Shown here: positions 1-9,058 of the stretch, in pieces
How positions within the stretch are numbered: the first letter of the stretch is position 1
How the letters are laid out: each line of letters starts with the position of its first letter
Translations under genes and position numbers: made by a program
DNA from: NCEH01 sp002257205
GTDB lineage: Bacteria > Pseudomonadota > Alphaproteobacteria > Rhizobiales > Xanthobacteraceae
Length of the DNA stretch: 64,000 nucleotides
Reading direction: 5' to 3' (one strand)
Assembly: GCF_043195105.1 (NCBI RefSeq)
Contig: NZ_JBAFWO010000001.1
The notes under the pieces: model-generated
The model's database searches: none
Told to the model about the DNA's origin: nothing
The model's input: the letters and a program-made list of their open reading frames with translations, nothing else

Positions 1-1391
1 AGGAAGTTGGGCGGGTCGAACAGCATCCGCGCCATCACGAGGCGCGCCTTTTCCCCGCCCGAGAGCACGCGGCAGCGCTTTTCCACATCGTCGCCGGAAA
101 AGCCGAAGCAGCCGGCAAGCGCGCGCAGGCTGCCCTGCGCCGCCTGCGGGAAGGCATCCTCCAGCGATTGGAACACGGTGCGCTCGCCCTCCAGCACCTC
201 CATGGCATGCTGGGCGAAATAGGCCATCTTCACGCTGCCGCCGACGGAGACCGTGCCTTCGTCCGGCTTCGTGGCGCCGGCCACCAGCTTCAGCAGCGTG
301 GATTTTCCAGCCCCGTTGACGCCCATGATCGCCCAGCGGTCGCGCCGGGCGACGTGGAAGTCCAGCCCTTCATAGATGCGGCGGGCGCCGTAGCTCTTGT
401 GCACGTTCTTGAGATTCACCACGTCGTCGCCGGAGCGCGGCGGCGCCTGGAATTCGAACGCGACGGTCTGGCGGCGGCGCGGCGGCTCCACGCGCTCGAT
501 CTTGTCGAGCTTCTTCACCCGGCTCTGCACCTGCGCGGCATGGGAGGCGCGGGCCTTGAACCGCTCGATGAAGGCGATTTCCTTGGCCAGCATGGCCTGC
601 TGGCGCTCGAATTGGGCCTGCTGCTGCTTTTCCGCCAGCGCCTGCTGCTGGGCGTAGAATTCATAATCGCCCGAATAGCTGTTCAGCGCGCCGGCGTCGA
701 TTTCGACGATCTTGGTGACGACGCGGTTCATGAAGGCGCGATCATGTGAGGTCATCATCAGCGCGCCGTCGAAATTCTTCAGGAACGCCTCAAGCCAGAT
801 CAGGCTTTCCAGGTCGAGATGGTTGCTCGGCTCGTCGAGCAGCATCACGTCGGGGCGCATGAGCAGGATGCGGGCCAGCGCCACGCGCATCTTCCAGCCG
901 CCCGACAGGCGGCCGACATCGCCCTCGATCATCTCCTGGGTGAAGCCGAGGCCGGCGAGCACCTCGCTGGCGCGGCCCTCCAGCGCATAGCCGTCCAGCT
1001 CCTCGAAGCGTCCCTGCACCTCGCCATAGCGCTCAATGACCGCGTCCATCTCGTCGGCGCGGTCGGGATCGACCATGGCCGCTTCCAGCGTCCGCAGCTC
1101 GGCGGCGATGGTGCTGACCGGGCCGGCGCCGTCCATCACCTCGGCGAGCACGCTCTGTCCGGCCATGTCGCCCACGTCCTGGCTGAAATAGCCGATGGTG
1201 GTGCCGCGATCGATGGAGACCTGCCCCTCGTCGGGCGCCTCCTGCCCGTTGATGAGGCGGAACAAGGTGGTCTTTCCGGCGCCGTTGGGGCCGACGAGGC
1301 CGATCTTTTCCCCCTTGAGAAGGGTCGCGGAGGCCTCGATGAAGACGATCTGCTTGCCGTTCTGTTTGCCGATGGAGTCGAGCCGGATCAT
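1..1391 (-). CDS. ABC-F family ATPase (Uup/YheS/EttA type), C-terminus off the window
   Basis: Soluble twin ATP-binding-cassette protein without membrane segments. ABC-F proteins act on the ribosome, modulating translation or displacing bound drugs. The first cassette has the Walker A GPNGAGKTTLF near residue 35; a linker rich in Gln, Glu and Arg follows. The second cassette has GVNGAGKSTLL and the signature LSGGEKARLVMARML just before the sequence leaves the window, so the last Walker B, the D-loop and the tail are missing. About 463 residues are present of a family length of roughly 540-630. The start (MIRLDSIGKQNG) was chosen because it sits a normal distance before the first cassette. It lies downstream of the cyd operon but behind a terminator, so it is probably a separate unit. 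The exact ABC-F subfamily cannot be set without the C-terminus. Confidence 0.9.
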   Translation of the reverse strand, partial: MIRLDSIGKQNGKQIVFIEASATLLKGEKIGLVGPNGAGKTTLFRLINGQEAPDEGQVSIDRGTTIGYFSQDVGDMAGQSVLAEVMDGAGPVSTIAAELRTLEAAMVDPDRADEMDAVIERYGEVQGRFEELDGYALEGRASEVLAGLGFTQEMIEGDVGRLSGGWKMRVALARILLMRPDVMLLDEPSNHLDLESLIWLEAFLKNFDGALMMTSHDRAFMNRVVTKIVEIDAGALNSYSGDYEFYAQQQALAEKQQQAQFERQQAMLAKEIAFIERFKARASHAAQVQSRVKKLDKIERVEPPRRRQTVAFEFQAPPRSGDDVVNLKNVHKSYGARRIYEGLDFHVARRDRWAIMGVNGAGKSTLLKLVAGATKPDEGTVSVGGSVKMAYFAQHAMEVLEGERTVFQSLEDAFPQAAQGSLRALAGCFGFSGDDVEKRCRVLSGGEKARLVMARMLFDPPNF

Positions 1392-1483
1392 GCGCGCTGG
1401 GAACCCTGGAATGAAGCTGCTGCGCGCTTAGGCCATTTGGCCGGCCGGGGGAAGGCCGCAAACGGGACAAGGCTGCAAACGTG

Positions 1484-1513
1484 AAAAGGCCCCGTCGTCG
1501 GAACGGCGGGGCC
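1484..1513 (-). terminator. Rho-independent terminator after cydX
   Basis: On the minus strand an 11-base stem (GGCCCCGCCGT pairing with ACGACGGGGCC, one weak position, loop TCCG) is followed directly by TTTTC. It lies between cydX and the ABC-F gene and would end the cyd operon transcript. Confidence 0.7.
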
Positions 1514-1565
1514 GGCGCGCTCATAATAAGCGCGGGGATGGGACGTCAGGAATGGGGACGCGGCG

Positions 1566-1697
1566 TCACCGGCCGGGCGCCTCGCCCTGCGCCTTCCGGC
1601 GCTGGGTGTCGTCCTCCATCAATTCGAACCACATGGCGTTGAGCACCGCGAAGGCCGCCGCCAGCGGCAGCCCCAGCATCCAGGCGAAGTACCACAT
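1566..1697 (-). CDS. cydX: Cytochrome bd small subunit CydX
   Basis: 43-residue single-span membrane peptide, MWYFAWMLGLPLAAAFAV..., ending in a charged tail. It begins with the hallmark MWYFAW of CydX and continues through LNAMWFELMEDD. CydX packs against CydA and stabilises the haems of the bd quinol oxidase in the inner membrane. It begins 12 bases after the cydB stop, as expected for the last gene of cydABX. An overlapping ATG five bases upstream is in another frame and gives no CydX-like product, so the start is well fixed. Confidence 0.93.
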   Translation of the reverse strand: MWYFAWMLGLPLAAAFAVLNAMWFELMEDDTQRRKAQGEAPGR

Positions 1698-1709
1698 CGT
1701 GCATTCTCC

Positions 1710-2864
1710 TCAGTATGCGTGGCCGTTTTTGTCGGTGACCATGGCTTCGTCCACCTTGCCCCACAGCACGCTGTAGACCCAGGTGGTATAGGCCAGGATG
1801 ATCGGCAGGAAGATCACCGTCACCACCAGCATGATGAACAAGGTGAGGTGGCTCGACGAGGCATCCCACACCGTCAGGCTCGATTGGGGATGGATCGAGG
1901 ACGGCAGGATGAACGGGAACATGGACACGCCCACGGTGGAGATGATGCCGAAGATTCCCAGCGCCGAGGCCAGGAACGTCGGCACTTCCCGCCGCGCGCG
2001 CAGGCCGAGGAAGGCGCCGGCCGCGCCGAGGACGCCCAGGGCGGGCGCCAGCAGCAGCACCGGATAGGACGCGTAATTGACGAACCATGCGCCGCGCTCC
2101 ATCGCCACCGACTTCAGCAGCGGATTGGACGGGCCGAAGGGGTCCATGGGGGCGGTCAGGCGATAGCCCTGAATGAACAGGTACAGGGCGACGCCGGCGA
2201 GGACGAACAAGGCGATGGTGGCCAAGGCGGCCACGCTGCCGATCGCCCGCGCCCGGGCGGCCACCGGGCCGTCCGCCTTCACCATCAGCCAGGCCGATCC
2301 GTGGGTCACCAGCATGGCGACCGAGAGCAGCCCGCACAGCAGGGCGAAGGGATTGAGCAGGCCGAAGAACGTGCCCTCATAGAAGATGTGCAGTTCGCTG
2401 TCGAAGCGGAACGGCACGCCCTGAAGCACATTGCCCACCGCGACGCCGAAGATCAGCGCCGGCACGAAGCCGCCGATGAACAGCGCCCAATCCCAGCAGG
2501 TGCGCCACACGACGCTGTCGCGCTTGCTGCGATACTTGAAGCCCACCGGCCTCAGGATCAGCGCCGCGAGAATGGCGAACATGGCAAGGTAGAAGCCGGA
2601 AAAGGACACCGCATAGAGCGGGGGCCAGGCGGCGAAGATCGCGCCGCCGCCGAGGATCAGCCACACCTGGTTGCCTTCCCACACCGGGCCGATGGTGTTG
2701 ATGACCACCCGCCGCTCCACGTCGGTGCGGGCGACGAACGGCAGCAGCGTGGTCACGCCCAGGTCAAACCCGTCCATGATGGCGAAGCCGATGAGCAGCA
2801 CGCCCAGCAGCACCCACCAGATGAGCCGCAGGATTTCGTAATTGATCAGGTCGCTAAGGATCAT
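1710..2864 (-). CDS. cydB: Cytochrome d ubiquinol oxidase subunit II
   Basis: 384-residue polytopic inner-membrane subunit of the bd quinol oxidase, the structural partner of CydA. Family signatures are MDGFDLGV at residues 30-37 and GPVWEGNQVWLI at about 59-70, followed by seven further hydrophobic spans. Length matches the E. coli protein (379). It starts six bases after the cydA stop, so the two are translationally coupled. The complex oxidises quinol and reduces O2 to water without proton pumping and is favoured at low oxygen or under sulfide or NO stress (family knowledge). Confidence 0.97.
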   Translation of the reverse strand: MILSDLINYEILRLIWWVLLGVLLIGFAIMDGFDLGVTTLLPFVARTDVERRVVINTIGPVWEGNQVWLILGGGAIFAAWPPLYAVSFSGFYLAMFAILAALILRPVGFKYRSKRDSVVWRTCWDWALFIGGFVPALIFGVAVGNVLQGVPFRFDSELHIFYEGTFFGLLNPFALLCGLLSVAMLVTHGSAWLMVKADGPVAARARAIGSVAALATIALFVLAGVALYLFIQGYRLTAPMDPFGPSNPLLKSVAMERGAWFVNYASYPVLLLAPALGVLGAAGAFLGLRARREVPTFLASALGIFGIISTVGVSMFPFILPSSIHPQSSLTVWDASSSHLTLFIMLVVTVIFLPIILAYTTWVYSVLWGKVDEAMVTDKNGHAY

Positions 2865-2870
2865 GGCGCA

Positions 2871-4445
2871 TCACTCCGCAGGGGCCAGGCGGGCTTCGAG
2901 CAGCCCCGCTTCGGGCTTGGTGTCCGGCGCGGGACCCTTGCGGATCGCGCCGATCATGAGGCCCATTTCGATGATGATGAGGGTGGTATAGATCAGGGCG
3001 AAGCCGCAGATGGTCATCAGCACCGTCGTCGCGCCGAGGTTTGAAACGCCGGCGGCGGTGGGCAGCATGCCTTCGATCATCCAGGGCTGGCGGCCGAATT
3101 CCGCCACCACCCAGCCGAATTCCGCCGCGATCCAGGGCAGCGGGATCGACAGCACCGCGAGCCGCAGCAGCATCGGATAGCGGTCCAGCATGCGGCGCGC
3201 CGAGAGGATGAACATCAGCGTCATGAAGGCGATGAAGTAGAAGCCGAGGCCCACCATGATGCGGAACGACCAGAACATGGGCGCGACGCCGGGCACGGTG
3301 TCCCAGGCGGCCTTGCTGATCTGCTCCGGCGTCGCCTGCCGGGGGTCATCCACATAGCGCTTCAGGAGCAGCGCATAGCCGAGGTTGCGGCCGTTGTCCT
3401 CGAACGCCTTCTGCACGTCGGGGGCAACCGCGGTGCTGCCCGCGGCGCGGATCTTCTGGAGTGCGTCATAGGCGATGATGCCTTGCTGGATGCGGTCCTT
3501 GGCATGGCCGACCAGTTCCTCGATGCCGGGGATGACGGTGGTCAGCGAGCGGGTGCCGATCAGGCCCATCACCCAGGGGATGCGCACCGCATAATGGGTC
3601 TCGCGCGCTTCCTGGTCGGGAAAGCCGAACAAGGTGAAGGAGGCCGGCGCCGGCTCGGTCTCCCACATGGCCTCGATGGCGGCGAGCTTCATCTTCTGGT
3701 GCTCGGTGTCGAGATAGCCGCTCTCGTCGCCCAGCACGACCACGGAGAGCGCGGCCGCGAGCCCGAACGAGGCCGCAACCGTCATGGAGCGCTTGGCGAG
3801 CTCCACGTGCCGCCCCTTCAGCAGATACCAGGCCGCGACGCCGAGCACGAAGAAGGACGCCGTCACATAGCCGGCGGACACGGTGTGCACGAACTTCGCC
3901 TGGGCGACCGGATTGAACAGCACCGCGTAGAAGTCGGTCACCTCCATGCGCATGGTCTGCGGGTTGAAGGCCGATCCGGTCGGGTTCTGCATCCAGCCAT
4001 TGGCGATCAGGATCCAGAGTGCGGAGAAATTGGAGCCGATCGCCACCGCCCAGGTGGTGACGAGGTGCCCCACCTTCGAGAGCTTGTCCCAGCCGAAGAA
4101 GAACAGGCCGACGAAGGTCGCCTCCAGGAAGAAGGCCATCAGCCCTTCGATGGCCAGCGGCGCGCCGAAGATGTCGCCGACATAATGGCTGTAATAGCTC
4201 CAGTTCATGCCGAACTGGAACTCCATGACGATGCCGGTGGCCACCCCGAGCACGAAATTGATGCCGAACAGGGTGCCCCAGAACTTGGTCATCTGGCGCC
4301 AGATCTGGCGTCCGGTCATCACGTAGACCGTCTCCATGATCGCCAGGAGCACGGAGAGGCCGAGCGTGAGCGGCACGAAGAGGAAATGGTAGAGCGCCGT
4401 CATCGCGAATTGCAGGCGCGATAAGCTTACGATGTCGAATTCCAT
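2871..4445 (-). CDS. cydA: Cytochrome d ubiquinol oxidase subunit I
   Basis: Catalytic subunit of the bd quinol oxidase carrying haems b558, b595 and d. The chosen start MEFDIVSLSRLQF gives 524 residues, close to the 522 of E. coli; a 12-residue upstream extension is open but unlike the family. His20 (in TALYHFLFVPL) and His187 (in KFVHTVSAGY) sit at the positions of the E. coli haem ligands His19 and His186, and GRQPWMIEGMLPT carries the conserved region around the b558 Met ligand. GWVVAEFGRQPW is the usual oxidase signature. First gene of cydABX, 79 bases after cydC. Confidence 0.97.
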   Translation of the reverse strand: MEFDIVSLSRLQFAMTALYHFLFVPLTLGLSVLLAIMETVYVMTGRQIWRQMTKFWGTLFGINFVLGVATGIVMEFQFGMNWSYYSHYVGDIFGAPLAIEGLMAFFLEATFVGLFFFGWDKLSKVGHLVTTWAVAIGSNFSALWILIANGWMQNPTGSAFNPQTMRMEVTDFYAVLFNPVAQAKFVHTVSAGYVTASFFVLGVAAWYLLKGRHVELAKRSMTVAASFGLAAALSVVVLGDESGYLDTEHQKMKLAAIEAMWETEPAPASFTLFGFPDQEARETHYAVRIPWVMGLIGTRSLTTVIPGIEELVGHAKDRIQQGIIAYDALQKIRAAGSTAVAPDVQKAFEDNGRNLGYALLLKRYVDDPRQATPEQISKAAWDTVPGVAPMFWSFRIMVGLGFYFIAFMTLMFILSARRMLDRYPMLLRLAVLSIPLPWIAAEFGWVVAEFGRQPWMIEGMLPTAAGVSNLGATTVLMTICGFALIYTTLIIIEMGLMIGAIRKGPAPDTKPEAGLLEARLAPAE

Positions 4446-4524
4446 GTCATCGCTCCGGGCAGGCCCGGCCTCCAGTCGCAAGGGTCAGGCGCGGGGGCGC
4501 CGTCGGGGTGTTGGGCGGGCACGT

Positions 4525-6258
4525 TCAGTCCGGGCGCAGCGCGGCAAGGGCGGCCTCGAAGGCCGGCGTGCCGCGTTCCGTCCGGGCGAGAATGCGCCCG
4601 CCGTCGAGGATGATCAGGTGGTCGGCGATCTCAGCCTCCCGCCGGATATGGGTGGCGATCACAAGGGTGCGTGCGCCCACATGGTCGGCGACGCGGGTCA
4701 GCACGTCCCTGCCGGTGGCCGCGTCGAGCCCCTCGGTGGGTTCGTCGAGCAGCCAGAGCGGAGCGGCGCGCAGCAGCAGCCGCGCCAGCGCCAGGCGCCG
4801 GCTCTCGCCGCCGGACAGGCCGAGCCCGCCTTCGCCCAGCAGGGTGTCGAGCCCGCGCGGCAGGGCGCGGATGGGGGCCGCGAGCCCCGCCGCCGCCAGC
4901 GCATCCCAGAGCCGCGCGTCCGTGGCATCGGGGGCGGCGAGGCGCAGATTGTCGCGCACGCTGTCCTGGAACAGTTCGGTGCGCTGGGTCAGCAGCGTGG
5001 CGGGGCAGGCTTCCAGCGTGCCGGCGGCCGGGGCCATCTCCCCGCTGAGCAGGGCCAGCAATGTGGATTTGCCTGCGCCGCTGGCACCGATGATCGCGAG
5101 GCGCGCGCCGCGCGGAATGTCGAGAGTGAGGTCGTGCACGGCGTCCCGCTGCGCACCCTCGTGGCGCGCCGAGACGCCATGAAGCCGCGCCGCATGGTCG
5201 GCGTGCGGAAGGCTGGGCCGGAGCGCCGGCGGCTGGGGCCGCAGGCGCGGCGCGATGCGGCGGGCGGCCAGCAGGGTGCGGCCGAGTTCCAGGGCGCCGC
5301 GCCTAAGGCCGGCGAAGGGTTCGGTGGCCGCCAAAGCCACCAGCAGGCCGAGCACCGCCACCGGCGTGCCGATCACCCCGTCCCGCGCCAGCAGGCCGAC
5401 CGCGAGCAGCGTGCCCGCCAGCACCACCGTGCCGGCGAGGGCGAAGCCGGCGCCGACGGCGGTCTCGATCCAGTCCAGGGCGTCGTCCGCCTTGGCCGCG
5501 TCGGCATCGGCGCGGGCGATGGCGGCGCGCTGGCCGGCGAGGCGCCCGGCCAGGATCAGCTCGGTCTGGCCCGCCACGAGATCAATGGCGCGGGCGCGCA
5601 GCGCCTCCAGGGCATAAGCGCGGCGCCGGGCCGGCTGCCGGGCGGCGCGTGCGGCGAGGATCGGCAGGCCGAACCCGGTAAGGAGCAGCCCGCCCGCCAC
5701 GGCGAGGCCAAGGCCGGCATGCAGGGTTCCGAGCGTGATCCCCGCGACCAGCGCCGCCGCCAGCATCGCCCCGGCCGGCACCAGGATGCGCAGATAGAGC
5801 GAATCCAGTGCGTCGATGTCGGCGGTGAGGCGGAACAGCAGCTTCGCCGGCCGCGCCAGCAGGCCGCGCGCCGCGCCCGGCTGGGCAAAGCCGCGGAACA
5901 ACCGCTCACGCAGCACCGCGAGAATGGAGAGGGCGCCGTCATGGGTGGTCAGCCGCTCGCCATAGCGCGCGGCGGTCCGCGCCAAGGCGAGAAAGCGGAT
6001 GGCGGCGGCCGGCGCGAATACGTCGAAGGCGAGCGCGGTCGCGGCGGAGAGGCCGGCGAATGCGGTCGCGGAAATGAACCAGCCAGACAAGCCCAGCAAG
6101 GCGATGCCCGCGAGCACCGTGGTGGCGGCGAGCGCCAGGCCCGCCATCAGCATGGCGCGTCGGGTGGTGAAGAATAAGGCCAGGACGGTGCCGAGATCGC
6201 CCATGCGGGAGGCCGGCGCGGGGGTGTCCGCGGGGTGCGGAAGGGTGCGGCGGGTCAT
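4525..6258 (-). CDS. cydC: Heterodimeric ABC transporter subunit CydC
   Basis: 577-residue fused membrane/ATPase half-transporter. Six membrane segments occupy the first ~300 residues; the ATPase domain has Walker A GASGAGKSTLLALL, signature LSGGESRRLALARLL and Walker B LWLLDEPTEGLD. CydDC exports thiols (cysteine/glutathione) or haem-related reductant to the periplasm and is needed for bd oxidase assembly. The start MTRRTLPHPADTP overlaps the cydD stop by four bases (ATGA), which fixes it and implies coupled translation. The first half is Ala/Leu/Arg rich, as is usual at this GC content. Confidence 0.93.
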   Translation of the reverse strand: MTRRTLPHPADTPAPASRMGDLGTVLALFFTTRRAMLMAGLALAATTVLAGIALLGLSGWFISATAFAGLSAATALAFDVFAPAAAIRFLALARTAARYGERLTTHDGALSILAVLRERLFRGFAQPGAARGLLARPAKLLFRLTADIDALDSLYLRILVPAGAMLAAALVAGITLGTLHAGLGLAVAGGLLLTGFGLPILAARAARQPARRRAYALEALRARAIDLVAGQTELILAGRLAGQRAAIARADADAAKADDALDWIETAVGAGFALAGTVVLAGTLLAVGLLARDGVIGTPVAVLGLLVALAATEPFAGLRRGALELGRTLLAARRIAPRLRPQPPALRPSLPHADHAARLHGVSARHEGAQRDAVHDLTLDIPRGARLAIIGASGAGKSTLLALLSGEMAPAAGTLEACPATLLTQRTELFQDSVRDNLRLAAPDATDARLWDALAAAGLAAPIRALPRGLDTLLGEGGLGLSGGESRRLALARLLLRAAPLWLLDEPTEGLDAATGRDVLTRVADHVGARTLVIATHIRREAEIADHLIILDGGRILARTERGTPAFEAALAALRPD

Positions 6259-8249
6259 GGGCGCGGCTCCAGGATCATCGCACCGTCCAGGAGGATCGTG
6301 CGGTCCAAGACGATCGTGCGGTCCATGCGGGCGATCAGCGCGGGATCGTGGGTGGCGAGGATCAGCGTGCGTCCCTCGGCCAGCCGCAGCAGGCCGTCGG
6401 TGACATCGCGGGCCGTCGCGGCATCGAGATGGGCGGTGGGTTCGTCGGCGAGGATCAGCGACGCGTGCGGGTTCGCCGCCGCGCGGGCAAGGGCGAGGCG
6501 CAGCGCTTCGCCGCCGGAGAGGCCCGACCCGCCTTCGCCGATCTGCCCGGCATGGTCGCTGGCGACGCGCTCCAGTGCTGCGAAGGCGAGGGCGTGCCCG
6601 ACCTCGGCGGCGCCGATGCCCGCACGCCCGAGCGCGATGTTGGCGCGCAGCGAGCCGGCGAAGAAATGCGGCGTCTGGCCGATCCAGGCCATGCGGCGGC
6701 GCAGCTCCGCCGCCGTCTCGGCGCCCAGGGGAATGTCGGCTATGGCGATTTCGCCGGCTTCCGGCGGCGCGAGGCCGGCAATCAGCGCCAGCAATGTGGA
6801 CTTGCCCGCGCCGCTGGCGCCGATGAGGGCGACCCGCTCGCCCGGCGCCACCGCGAAGCTGAAATCCTGGAGAATGGGGGTCTCGCCACCGGCATGGCGG
6901 AAGCACAGGCCGGTTCCGCGCACCGCAGGCGGAGGGCAGGGGGCGGCGGCGGGCGGATTTGCCGGAGCGGTGTCGGCGACGGCCGCGTCCGGCAGGGCAA
7001 GCCCCTGGTGCGCCAGGCGGTCGAGCGCCTCCAGCGCGGCTTCGCCCGCCGCCCGGTCGTGCCAGACCGCGGAAAGATCGCGCAGCGGCTGGAAGAAGGC
7101 CGGGGCGAGCAGCAGGATGAACAGGCCCTCGCCGAGCGAGAGCCGCCCGCCCCAAGCGCCGAAGTCGAGCGGGCCGAGGAAATGAAAGCCGATATAGACC
7201 GCCAACATGGCGACGCCGAGGGCCGAGAACAGTTCCAGCACCGCCGAGGAGAGGAAGGCGATGCGCAGCACCGCCATGGTGCGCGTCTTCACCGAAAGGG
7301 CATTGGCCAGCAGGCGTTGCGCCGTGAGGTCGACGGCGTCCAGCGCGCGGATGGTGGCAAGCCCGCGCAGGCGATCCAGCAGGAAGGCATTCATGCCGCC
7401 GGTCTCGATCATCTGGGCGGCGCTGGCTTCCTTGGCGCGCCAGCCCACCAGCGCCATGAACAGGGGGATGAGCGGCGCCGCGACCAGCAGCACCAAAGCG
7501 GCCACCCAGGACAGGGGCAGCACCACGCCGAGGATGGCGAGCGGCACGAGGGTTGCCCGCTGGCGGGCCGGCGTATAGCGCGCCAGATACGGCACCACCG
7601 CTTCGGCCTGCTCGGCGATGGCGCTCGCGGCGGCGCCCGAGGCGGGCCGGTTGCGATCCAGCGGCGAACGGGTGGACAGGGCCATGGCCGCGCGGGCCCG
7701 CATCTGCGACAGCGCCGCGCGGGCGGAACGGAAGGCGAGCCGGGAGCCGCAGGCCTCAAGCCCCGCGCGCGCCACCCCCAGCACCAGCACGAGCAGCGCG
7801 GCCCATGCCACCCGAGTCATATCCACGGGCGTTATGCCCACGGGCATTATGTCCAGGTGGTCCACGCCCGCGCCTGCGGCGATGGTTTGCACCGCATAGG
7901 CGAGGGCGGCGGCCTGCGGAAGCCACACCAGCGCGGCCGCGGTCTGCATCAGGCTGCCGCGCCGGATTCCCGGAGCAGGCGGCACCTTCGCCGGCCGGGA
8001 GCGGCCGGACGCGGCCGCGCGTTCCGGTGTCGCGGAGACCTGCCGCGCCGCGTCGCAGTCTCGTGCGGCGTCCCGCGCAACGGAGCCTTGTGTGCCGGAT
8101 TCTTGGGCGTCGGATTCTTGGGCGTCGGATTCTTGCGTGTCAGGTGATTGTGCGCCCGCATCCCGTGCGCCCACTCCTTGCGGGGTCGGGTCGTCAGGCA
8201 GGGCGGGGCGCGCGGCTGGGACGGGGGCGAGGGCGATGTACATGGTCAT
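6255..8249 (-). CDS. cydD: Heterodimeric ABC transporter subunit CydD with a repeat-bearing N-terminal extension
   Basis: 664-residue half-transporter, partner of CydC. The membrane domain starts near residue 120 (SLMQTAAALVWLPQAAAL); the ATPase has Walker A GASGAGKSTLLALIAG, signature LSGGEALRLALARA and Walker B LILADEPTAHLD. The usual CydD length is about 550-590; the excess is a low-complexity N-terminus with in-frame ESDAQ repeats. Similar short repeats occur at MPVGITPVDM and near the C-terminus at RTIVLDRTILLDG. The start MTMYIALAPV overlaps the regulator stop by four bases, so regulator, cydD and cydC are chained by ATGA overlaps. Confidence 0.9.
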   Translation of the reverse strand: MTMYIALAPVPAARPALPDDPTPQGVGARDAGAQSPDTQESDAQESDAQESGTQGSVARDAARDCDAARQVSATPERAAASGRSRPAKVPPAPGIRRGSLMQTAAALVWLPQAAALAYAVQTIAAGAGVDHLDIMPVGITPVDMTRVAWAALLVLVLGVARAGLEACGSRLAFRSARAALSQMRARAAMALSTRSPLDRNRPASGAAASAIAEQAEAVVPYLARYTPARQRATLVPLAILGVVLPLSWVAALVLLVAAPLIPLFMALVGWRAKEASAAQMIETGGMNAFLLDRLRGLATIRALDAVDLTAQRLLANALSVKTRTMAVLRIAFLSSAVLELFSALGVAMLAVYIGFHFLGPLDFGAWGGRLSLGEGLFILLLAPAFFQPLRDLSAVWHDRAAGEAALEALDRLAHQGLALPDAAVADTAPANPPAAAPCPPPAVRGTGLCFRHAGGETPILQDFSFAVAPGERVALIGASGAGKSTLLALIAGLAPPEAGEIAIADIPLGAETAAELRRRMAWIGQTPHFFAGSLRANIALGRAGIGAAEVGHALAFAALERVASDHAGQIGEGGSGLSGGEALRLALARAAANPHASLILADEPTAHLDAATARDVTDGLLRLAEGRTLILATHDPALIARMDRTIVLDRTILLDGAMILEPRP
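8097..8141 (+). repeat. 15-bp tandem repeat, three units, inside cydD
   Basis: Two identical 15-base units (ggattcttgggcgtc) and one variant (ggattcttgcgtgtc). On the coding minus strand they encode repeated ESDAQ-like pentapeptides in the low-complexity N-terminus of CydD. The reading frame is kept. Confidence 0.85.
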
Positions 8250-8827
8250 CCCCCCGGCTTTTCCGTGCGCGGCCGCCGGGGCCGCCCGAGGGCCACCACC
8301 TTGTCGGTCGCTTCCAGCAGGCGGGTCACCTTGGCGCCCATGGCGAGCAAAGTCGCCAGCCGCGCGGTGTCCAGCCCCTTCACGTCCTCGTACCAATTGG
8401 TGAGCTGTTCGATGAGGGCGTGCATCTCGCCGAGCCGCGCCTGGGCGTGGCGCTCCTCCTCGGTGGCGGGCTCCTGCATCAGGAGTTCGCGCAGCACCGA
8501 CAAGGTGGGGTCCACCTCGCGCTTCTTACGCTCCTCGGCCAGGGTTCGCAGAATCTGCCAGGTGTCGTCGGGGGTGACGAAGAAATCCCTGCGATCGCCG
8601 GGCAGGTGCTTGAGCACGACGAGATTCCAGGCCTGGAGTTCACGCAGGCTCATGGACACGTTGGACCGGGAGATGCCCAGCGCCTCGACGATCTCGTCGG
8701 CGCACAGCGGCCGGGGCGAGACGAACAGCAGGGCATAAATCTGGCCGACGGTGCGATTGATACCCCAGCGGCTGCCCATTTCACCGAAATGCAGCACGAA
8801 GGCCTGGACCATGGCGGGCAGCTTCAT
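8246..8827 (-). CDS. GbsR/MarR-type transcriptional regulator of the cyd operon
   Basis: 193-residue winged-helix regulator. The N-terminal half has a MarR/GbsR-like fold: GSRWGINRTVGQIYALLFVSPRPL then a recognition region EALGISRSNVSMSLRELQAWNLV; the C-terminal half is helical and charged. It is first in a gene chain with cydDCABX, which points to control of bd oxidase. The ATG giving MKLPAMVQAF is preferred to a TTG five codons upstream, because the TTG lies close to the inverted repeat at 8847-8870. Autoregulation through that repeat is inferred from position. The signal it senses is not visible. Confidence 0.85.
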   Translation of the reverse strand: MKLPAMVQAFVLHFGEMGSRWGINRTVGQIYALLFVSPRPLCADEIVEALGISRSNVSMSLRELQAWNLVVLKHLPGDRRDFFVTPDDTWQILRTLAEERKKREVDPTLSVLRELLMQEPATEEERHAQARLGEMHALIEQLTNWYEDVKGLDTARLATLLAMGAKVTRLLEATDKVVALGRPRRPRTEKPGG

Positions 8828-8846
8828 TTTGTTTCTCGGCAAACTG

Positions 8847-8870
8847 AATTTTCAGAAACTTCTGAAAATT
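8847..8870. promoter_or_regulatory. Inverted-repeat operator upstream of the cyd regulator
   Basis: Perfect 9-base arms aattttcag and ctgaaaatt separated by six bases. It lies 20 bases before the regulator ATG in an AT-rich stretch of otherwise GC-rich DNA. This is the expected size and place for a dimeric winged-helix repressor site controlling its own gene and, through it, cydDCABX. Confidence 0.7.
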
Positions 8871-9058
8871 GCATACTGCAACCCGCGAATGGCAGCAAGA
8901 GCCACGCTGCCGCCTGGGGTTCCAAGCCGGCATTTCGGACTGAAATCAGTGGTGCTCAATCCCGCCGGCATCCCGCAACAGGGGACCGACGCCGGCTTTA
9001 TCCGCCGTTGGAAACCGGGCGTCCTTGATCCGTCGCAACTGGCTTTGAATGCGGACCC

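Noticed and set aside
4432..6177. 581-codon plus-strand frame opposite cydC
   Set aside because: Arg/Gly/Gln-rich shadow of a gene with full ABC transporter motifs; no family resemblance.
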